Below, piece by piece: positions 57,666 through 64,000 of a stretch of 64,000 nucleotides of DNA (the stretch's first letter is position 1; the number at the start of each line of letters is the position of its first letter). Where the stretch lies: NCBI GenBank assembly GCA_963669155.1, contig OZ022576.1, positions 7,447,038-7,511,037 on the forward strand, given 5' to 3'. The notes beneath the pieces are model-generated. The model had not been told where the DNA came from and searched no databases. It was given only the letters and a program-made list of their open reading frames with translations. Origin of the DNA: Arbacia lixula (Eukaryota; Echinodermata; Echinoidea; Arbacioida; Arbaciidae). A program made the translations under genes and the position numbers.

Positions 57666-58140
57666 TGGCCCTGTGTGTGCTAGCTTCTTTCTAGCAGGCT
57701 AGGGTATGGCTTGCTGTGCAAGGCTTTCTGGAGCTGCACAATGTGGACACAATTTGTGTTGTCCTGTTTAGTTGTTCACCCACACTTTGTAAATATTTGA
57801 TTATTACACCTGAATACACCCTATCAGAGGCTATAATTCCCTTAAATCCTCTCCCTCCCTATATTATTCCTGTCCATTCATATTTCGCTCTATTTAGTGT
57901 TAATCTTTGTCTCTTGCTTTATTTATCTTATATCATGTTTCTGTATATAGTACAGGTATTCCCCAACCTCTTGTTTTGTGTTTCTGTATGTTGTCATTCT
58001 TCCTGACATGTATTATTGTTTCTGTTTGTCCCCCCTCTACTGTTCCTTTCCATTAAAACATTGTTTCTTCTGTGTTCTGTTCTCTGTATAATTCAATTTT
58101 ATACTTCCCTTCTTACATTTGTCTTGCAGTGTCCCCTCAA
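57666..58140. other. AT/pyrimidine-rich, possible intron
   Basis: It lies between the donor-like site near 57650 and the acceptor at about 58129. There is no ORF of interest. After the acceptor a short ATG..TGA precedes a CT-rich frame. Confidence 0.3.
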
Positions 58141-58189
58141 ATGAAAACATGAGAACCTCATTTCTCTTCATACTTTCTTTTGCCCTGTT

Positions 58190-58325
58190 CTCCCCTTTTC
58201 TCTCCTTGCCACATTCCCTTCTACTCGCTCTCATTTATTCTCCCCTAAACCTCTCCTCTTCTCTCCCCTCTCCCTCTCTCCCCCTCACCCCTCTCTCCCT
58301 CTCTGTCGATCTCTCGCTGACCCTG
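58190..58325. repeat. CT-rich low-complexity block
   Basis: CTCTCC/CCCT variants. The frame from ATG 58149 looks like a signal peptide (MRTSFLFILSFALF), but this is what CT-rich DNA encodes by default. Confidence 0.8.
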
Positions 58326-58875
58326 TCACCATTTCACTCGCGTTGTGCATTTAGGTCCATGCACAGATCAGCCCCATACCCTTGTCACTCAGTCAGTCAC
58401 ATGATCAGGTTTTACGCACCAGAGTTGTTTGCTTGTGCTGTTCATCTGCCCAAGATGTGAAGTTACTGTCCCGACATCAACCGATAAAAACTTGCTGTTG
58501 CACAGTCACCTGGCTTGGAATATTACTAATACTCTAAGTGAGATAAGCACCTCATGTGGACGTCATACTGTAAGTGTCATATCAGTCAAATTGTTTTGAT
58601 TTCTCCAAATTTGTCTTGTTCTTGTGGCAGAGTTTGTAGGGATGTTGCGTAAAGAACCGACATAGCTTCAGTCCCATATTGTGCACATGATGTGTGTATT
58701 TGTACATGTATGGCTGTGGAGTGTGAATGTGTAGCTATCTATGCAGGAGACCCGTACTATGCGCAGGGGTATAACGTCTAAACCAGATTCTTCTCCCAGT
58801 ATTGTGAAACAATTCATTTCAGAGGCTGTGACCTAGTTAGATCTAACCCCATGCTTGCTAGTCATTTCCAATAAG
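58326..58875. other. Unique sequence, no gene
   Basis: No repeat or supported ORF. Confidence 0.35.
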
Positions 58876-59630
58876 TTGCCAGAGGCACCCTTCTCCCTCT
58901 GCTCTCGCTCTCTTGGTATCTCTTCCTTCCTCTCTTTTTCTATACATATCTCTTCCTTCCTCTCCTTTCTCTTTTTATCTCTTCCTACCTCTCTTTTTTT
59001 TCTTTGTATTTTTTCCTCTCTCTTTTTTTTTCTTATCCTTTCTCTGTTGTACTTCCACTCACTCTTTCTTTCATTGTCCGTTTCTCTCTGCCCATCCCCC
59101 TTCTCTCTCTCTTCTGCTCTCTCTCTCCCTCCTCTCTCCCTCCTCTCTCCCCTTCTTTATGTTCACCCTCTCTCTTCTCCACCTGTCTCTCTCCCTCTTC
59201 CTCTCCCATGGATTCTCTCCCTCTCTCTTTTCCATATACCATATGACACATACAAACATGGGTGTATGTTTGACTTAAAATATGTATCCTTCTGTCTCCT
59301 CGCATCCTATGTTGCCCCCTCAGTGCCATACTTGATTCATATCTTACAACCAGATGGTGCCAATGCCAATATTTTCTCTCTCCAAAAACCTTTGTCATGA
59401 ATATTCTTAGGCCCCCTCTCTCTGTCCCTCTCTGTCCCTCTCTCTCTATCCCCTGTTCTCTATTCCCTATTTATCTGTCGCTCTGTCTCTCTGTCATTCT
59501 TTCTGTCTCTGTCTTTGTCTCTCTCTCTCTCTCTGTCTCTCTCTGTCTCTGTCTCTGTCTCCATGTCTCTCTCTCTTTCTCTCTCATACTCTCTTCATCT
59601 CTTCATCTCACTCCGTCCCTCTCCCTCTCG
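58876..59630. repeat. Long CT-rich low-complexity region
   Basis: Two blocks (about 58880-59240 and 59408-59630) of CT, TTCC and CTGT variants are separated by unique sequence. Frames of up to 181 codons on both strands are artefacts. Confidence 0.9.
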
Positions 59631-59799
59631 TGCTCCATTTCGCATACATCTCCTCAGAGAGCATTCTGAAGAAACGCGGTATATATACATTCCCCAAAAC
59701 AAATTATGGCTTAATGGAAAGTATGGCATTGTGGATAAAGGCCAAATTTAGTGATCCAATGAGTGTACTGCTCTGGAATGCATTTTTTAAATTTTGTGG

Positions 59800-59845
59800 C
59801 ATCATACCCAAGCGCATTGAGATGTGCATTATATAAAAGATAACT
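59800..59845 (+). repeat. Dispersed-repeat tail AAGCGCATTGAG..ATTATATAAAAG
   Basis: CCCAAGCGCATTGAGATG followed by GTGCATTATATAAAAG resembles the AAGCGCTTTGAG..GCGCTATATAAA tail seen in many metazoan dispersed repeats (recalled, not searched). Confidence 0.35.
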
Positions 59846-60179
59846 TGGTTAAACTTTCTCAAATTGTAGTTCGCTGTGTGGTGGTAATATCTGGTAGGGT
59901 TAGGCAATTTTACCAGCATATTTCGCCTTTAGTGGTAACAATTTCTTTCATCCCCTCAAAATAGGCAAAAACATGAGAGAAGCAGATATGGAGTTTTTGA
60001 TTGATTGGTTTGGCTATGTCTTCCAGCAAATGTATCTTTTCTCTTTTTTTGAGACATATATTTGAAAGGTGAAATCTTTCATCGGAACAAAATGGTCTGT
60101 GCCTGCCAAAGAGTTAAGAAATTGCATGCAGGTGTTCACAAGGTGAAGCTAGAATGAGAACAAAAGATGGTTTTTCTCT

Positions 60180-60475
60180 AATGAGGGAACATGTCATATT
60201 CCGCTTTATATCCGCGGCACGCCATTTGACCAGTCGCTTGCACTGTGGGTGTGAGGGGGAGGTGCGAACTCTGCCACCCACCGCGAAGAGGGCCGCCGCG
60301 CCTCCTCACACAAAGAGGGCAGCACAGTATTGATCTGATCAATGAGTGCAGAGGAGGAGGAGGGGGGGGGAGGCTCGGTCTTCTAAGGAATCCTAATGAA
60401 AGTGATAGTTTGGGCTTGGCAAACACCAGGTCACATCGATTCATCAATTGGCTGGATCCCATTCTCCTTTAACTC
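60180..60475. promoter_or_regulatory. Unique GC-rich block, possible regulatory DNA
   Basis: CG-rich (CCACCGCGAAGAGGGCCGCC), with the palindrome ATTGATCTGATCAAT at 60329-60343 and GGGCTTGGCAAACACCAGGTCA (NF1/nuclear-receptor-like) near 60411. A G-run lies at 60361-60370. Frames on both strands lack splice signals. Confidence 0.25.
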
Positions 60476-60943
60476 TTAGAGTCACCATGTTTAGCCTAGT
60501 TCACATTGCCGATGACGGCATGCAAAGGTCACACGCTCTTTCAATATACAAAGTGTTGTGAACGTGCATCTCACCACCTATGTGTATCAACTTGTAAGTA
60601 CAAAGACCAACTTTTTGTCACTTGATTTTCTCATTAAATGGAAAAAAACATGGTAAACCCTTACTATTTTTGATGTTGTAATGATCTAGCCTGTCCATTC
60701 ACAATGCACATCATACAGTGTATCTGTCTTGAGATAATGCTAGTCAATGTGGATTTGTAGAACTTAGTACTGCACAAACAGTTCAGGCCAGTTCCCATTG
60801 CCATCGATACTATGCTCTTTAATTCCCTGTGCACAATGTAGCAATGCTTAGCTGTATCATTTGTCCACTTGAATTGAATAGCTTCAGATACGTATATCTC
60901 CTTATGGTAATTTCTCCCTTCCAATATGTGTGAATTAGCCTGG
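60476..60943. other. Non-coding stretch
   Basis: No supported feature. The 117-codon minus-strand frame overlaps the following repeat end. Confidence 0.4.
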
Positions 60944-61153
60944 CTCCCAGGCTGTTGAAGATTTCTAAGCCAAACTACTTGTACAAGATAGGGTCTAGTA
61001 TTCACGAGACTAGTCACGCTTCACTTCTTCCCTTATAAAGTTATTTTGAGTGGCTGGAGAATGAATATCAAATGACTTAGTCTACTACAGCCAGACATGT
61101 TTATTGACATTTTAAATTAGAAATGGACAACAGCCTGGATGACAGGCTACATG
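60944..61153. mobile_element. TIR element, family G, most complete copy
   Basis: Left TAGCCTGGCTCCCAGGCTGT and right ACAGCCTGGATGACAGGCTA are inverted repeats 210 bp apart. The interior includes CTAGTATTCACGAGACTAGT, a local palindrome. Non-coding. Related ends at 48025 and 18690. Confidence 0.65.
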
Positions 61154-62565
61154 TGAACTTGCTACACAAAGGTGACAAGTGTTTACCTCGAAGGCATTGA
61201 GACTCAGGTTATCATGCTCTGTATATTATCACTATTTCATACAATTTGATTCTTTTGTTGTGGAGCCAATGCTGAGGATATAAACAAGAATTGAGTGAAA
61301 TCTCCTGAATGCAGGCAGGGGCTGTATGTGTATTTTAACCCTTTGGGTACCAGGCAAAATATCTCTCTATAGCATTTGTGTGTATCAATGGTGAAAGAAT
61401 CCACCAGTGGCACGTTTAGGGTTAAATCAGTTTTGTGGAAACATGTTTACTTCATTACAATGTGCATTCACTATGACCTTATATGAACCATTCTGAGTAC
61501 ATTGTACCTATTGATTTGTCATTGGTTGATTGGTTTTCTACGAATTTGGTGCATGGTTTATGATACTGTATGGATCTATTGTGTGTACATAAACCATGTA
61601 TAACTCTCTGCTTTTTGCATATAAAATAATGTACAAATATATATTATGCCATGGCTTAACAGGGTCGAGTACACGTAACAATACATTTGATTCATGTGAG
61701 GGCATTATAAGAAAATATGTGCACATGCAATATACCATGGGGTGATAGGACCAAGTGTACACAAGAAATTCCAAAATGTACTGTTAAAACTTCATAAACA
61801 ATCACCCTTGTGACTTTTGAAAAGTGACAATTTTGCCTTTAATGTGTGCTCACTCAAGCACGACTGATTGGATTCATGTGATTTTCACACGGAAGTTAGG
61901 CAATGAGTTAAGAAACAACCCTACCAAATTATTTTGCTCAAAACCTTTTCGATCAAAAGTTATGCTAGTTTGCTTGGGAGGGGGGGGGGGGGGAGGGGAG
62001 AGACTTACTTTTTGCTTGTGTTTAGTCAAGTATAGGGGCATTAACATATGAATGTACAGTGTGTGAGATTATGCTGTATACCATGGCTTGATTTGATCTA
62101 GAATACAAAGCAACCAGTTAATTGTTGGGGGGGGGGGGGGTAAATATACACCCTACGTTGAGGTCATAAGAATAAATGCTGAGTTGGAACTTGTCTGTAA
62201 TATGTGCTGTATGATAAACAAATCAGAGAATATGATAATGCTTGTAAGGTATTAGTCTGTTGTCTACTTGAACCATGTGCATACATGTATGTGTGTGCTA
62301 GCTACATAACATATAAAGTGTGAACAGCGCTGCTTGATATGATTAAGTAACAAGTGCATTGACTAAAAAATGGGGGATAGATACACCTGTAGCTTAGGTC
62401 TTCAGATTAAGCCCTGAGGTGGAACTTACAATTACCTGTGCTGCATAACAAACACCATGTGATTTCTATCATTACAAGGTAACACGGAAAAGATTGTAAA
62501 GAATTGCAAGTGAAAGTGAAAGTGGTAAGAAATGAGCTTCGAGATATGCTTTAAATATATTATAT
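61154..62565. other. Non-coding; hairpin repeat and G-runs
   Basis: 61335-61430 begins TTTTAACCCTTTGGGTACCA and ends TTTAGGGTTAAATC, a relative of the 53690 hairpin. G-runs lie at about 61979-61993 and 62127-62140. No gene is supported. Confidence 0.4.
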
Positions 62566-62570
62566 GTGCA

Positions 62571-62708
62571 TAATAGAATTGGTGGGATTGGACACCTCGC
62601 ATGCCCAGAGCAAATATTGGAAAGGAGCTTGGAAGCAAAACACCATTTGCAAAATCTGCGGAGGATCAGAGAATTGAATTGGCCATTCGCGGTCAGGTAT
62701 CAGGATGC
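62571..62708 (+). other. Weak exon candidate, frame ambiguous
   Basis: A good donor GCGGTCAG|GTATCA lies near 62697. All three plus frames are open over much of the stretch. The frame reading SAEDQRIELAIRGQ up to the donor looks the most coding-like, while another reads WKQNTICKICGGSEN. The upstream acceptor (TGCATAATAG) has a poor pyrimidine tract. No family was recognised. Confidence 0.18.
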
Positions 62709-64000
62709 TGCCTTCGTAGGAGCAGTGTCATTACGGAAACAGGATCTGCTCGGGTCACATGATTTTGTTGCATATTGCAGTTGGAAACGACCATCGACCA
62801 TCATTTCTTTTAAAAAACAAACAGATATCTACGTAATTTCCTGCCGAGACACTTTGCACAAGATTCAATGCTCATTTATTGGTGTTCTTGTTATATGAAA
62901 ATAAACAAATCTAATTCAGCAAAAAAAAAAATCTATTCTTGGTGATATTTTTACTCTGAAATTGACAGCTGCAATGTGTACATGGAGGTATGACATATTT
63001 AATTTGTCTTGGATGTTGTTGAATTTTTCTTTATAACTCTTTATGTGTCAAAAGATCAATGCCACGACTGATCCATTGATCGTCCAATTAATTTTGATCG
63101 TTAATCCATATCACATGAACCTATGATTGATATTGATTGTAACTCGCAATAAGCCGTTTCGTAAAGTATTTACAACTTTTCCCCTAATCGCGTGTTAACT
63201 TGTTACAACATTCACCCGTATCTAATGATTCAATTTCAATTGATAGAATGCACTCTGAATTTATTAGTAGTTGGTATTCAGACAAACTTCAAACAAGCTT
63301 TGGGTTTATTTTTTAGTAACGTATTGTTTTAAAGATGTGCATAAACTTTGCATATATAATGAAAATGGTATATTGATATTGATTATAGCGTGTGTGAATC
63401 TATTCATGACTATAGCATTGATTGCAAGATCATGCACAGGCTTGGCTTGCAAGAGATAGCAGTGATGGCTTGTGATATGGTGATTTGCAATATATAGTGA
63501 CTCACTCTTTGTGATATATGGCCCACTTTATACCCCTTAGATTCAATAGTAGTATTTGTGTGAGCCTTTACTTATGCATGACATAATGAAAAGAGTCCTT
63601 ACTTCCTATTCAGCAGATCATATTGCACAGACTTTAACAATTTCCTTTTAAGTGCTTCATTACAATCTAAATATAGTTATTTTATAGGATGTTTGACATG
63701 GCTGTCCCATACATAGTGGCATCACTGAAGCATATTTCACACCTTTATATGAGATTGTGGAACTTCCAAAAGGTGCTTTTTCCTTTTCCTATCAAAATGG
63801 AGTCATTAATATATCAGAACTTAGGTCATTATTTGTGCTGGCTACACTGTTATGGAGATTTTGAACCCATCAGTACCAAGCAGTGATGTGTCCATGGTGA
63901 TTACAACACAGTTTAACACCTGTGGGACTGAAATGGCTAATTAAAGCACATTAACTTTCCATACATGTAGATGACTGAACAGCTAGAACCAAATTAAGAT
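62709..64000. other. AT-rich non-coding stretch to window end
   Basis: An A-run lies near 62921. 63030-63130 has paired TGATCG/CGATCA-like segments. No gene is supported. Confidence 0.4.

Noticed and set aside
58119-58460. 113-codon frame with a perfect-looking signal peptide
   Set aside because: CT-rich DNA automatically encodes Leu/Ser/Phe; an upstream ATG..TGA and low complexity argue against it, though the acceptor at about 58129 is kept as a possible splice site.
1-64000. CRISPR array, bacterial operon, prophage or restriction system
   Set aside because: No regularly spaced direct repeats with unique spacers, no ribosome-binding-site/ORF arrays, and the composition is eukaryotic.
1-64000. 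Retrotransposon or transposase coding regions
   Set aside because: No reverse transcriptase, integrase, gag or DDE motifs were seen in any long frame; all elements found are non-autonomous.
1-64000. Known conserved microRNAs and canonical tRNAs
   Set aside because: I read for familiar mature microRNA sequences and intact A/B boxes and saw none; a covariance-model search would be decisive.

Overview
This window looks like AT-rich, mostly non-coding nuclear DNA from a marine invertebrate, probably an echinoderm such as a sea urchin. The grounds are: no prokaryotic gene organisation; very long CT/GA, GT, triplet and G-homopolymer tracts; many copies of the palindrome TACATGTA; and many small terminal-inverted-repeat (TIR) elements, including a family with ends like AAAGGAAAAGTCCACCCT that resembles dispersed repeats I associate with sea urchin genomes. 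The taxonomic call is inference from repeat style. No conserved protein family, rRNA, canonical tRNA or CRISPR array was recognised.

Layout. 1-5 kb holds the best coding hints: three short reading frames, each with one hydrophobic segment. One (618-752) follows a clean splice acceptor and precedes a poly(A) signal; another ends at a good splice donor. 5.6-6.5 kb is a hairpin followed by a self-complementary AGT/ACT array and a TCC array. 8.1-8.7 kb is a long-TIR element. 10.4-15.1 kb carries CT tracts, a purine-rich minisatellite and copies of the AAAGG..AGTCCACC family. 16.9-17.3 kb is a 362-bp foldback element, with further copies at 42.1 and 48.2 kb. 21.3-22.5 kb has a 175-bp tandem duplication and a complete hAT-like MITE with an exact 8-bp target duplication. 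24.2-25.1 kb is an element split by a second, nested element. 26.3-26.8 kb is a 76-bp satellite. 28.9-29.0 kb is a CCCCTA array.

39.5-48.6 kb is a dense cluster of TIR elements, including a second case of the same MITE nested in another element. Within it lies one candidate exon (42828-43229) behind a good splice acceptor. 49.7-50.5 kb is a G-rich minisatellite. From about 51 to 60.5 kb several unique, relatively GC-rich blocks with homeodomain- or Pbx-like sites alternate with microsatellites. They could be cis-regulatory DNA or a 5' untranslated exon, which only cross-species alignment or transcript data can settle.

Most open frames in the window are shadows of CT/GA microsatellites or of repeat elements and are not annotated. 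The DNA itself supports mainly mobile-element and satellite biology, plus a few weak exon candidates. I found no clear new multi-gene system.
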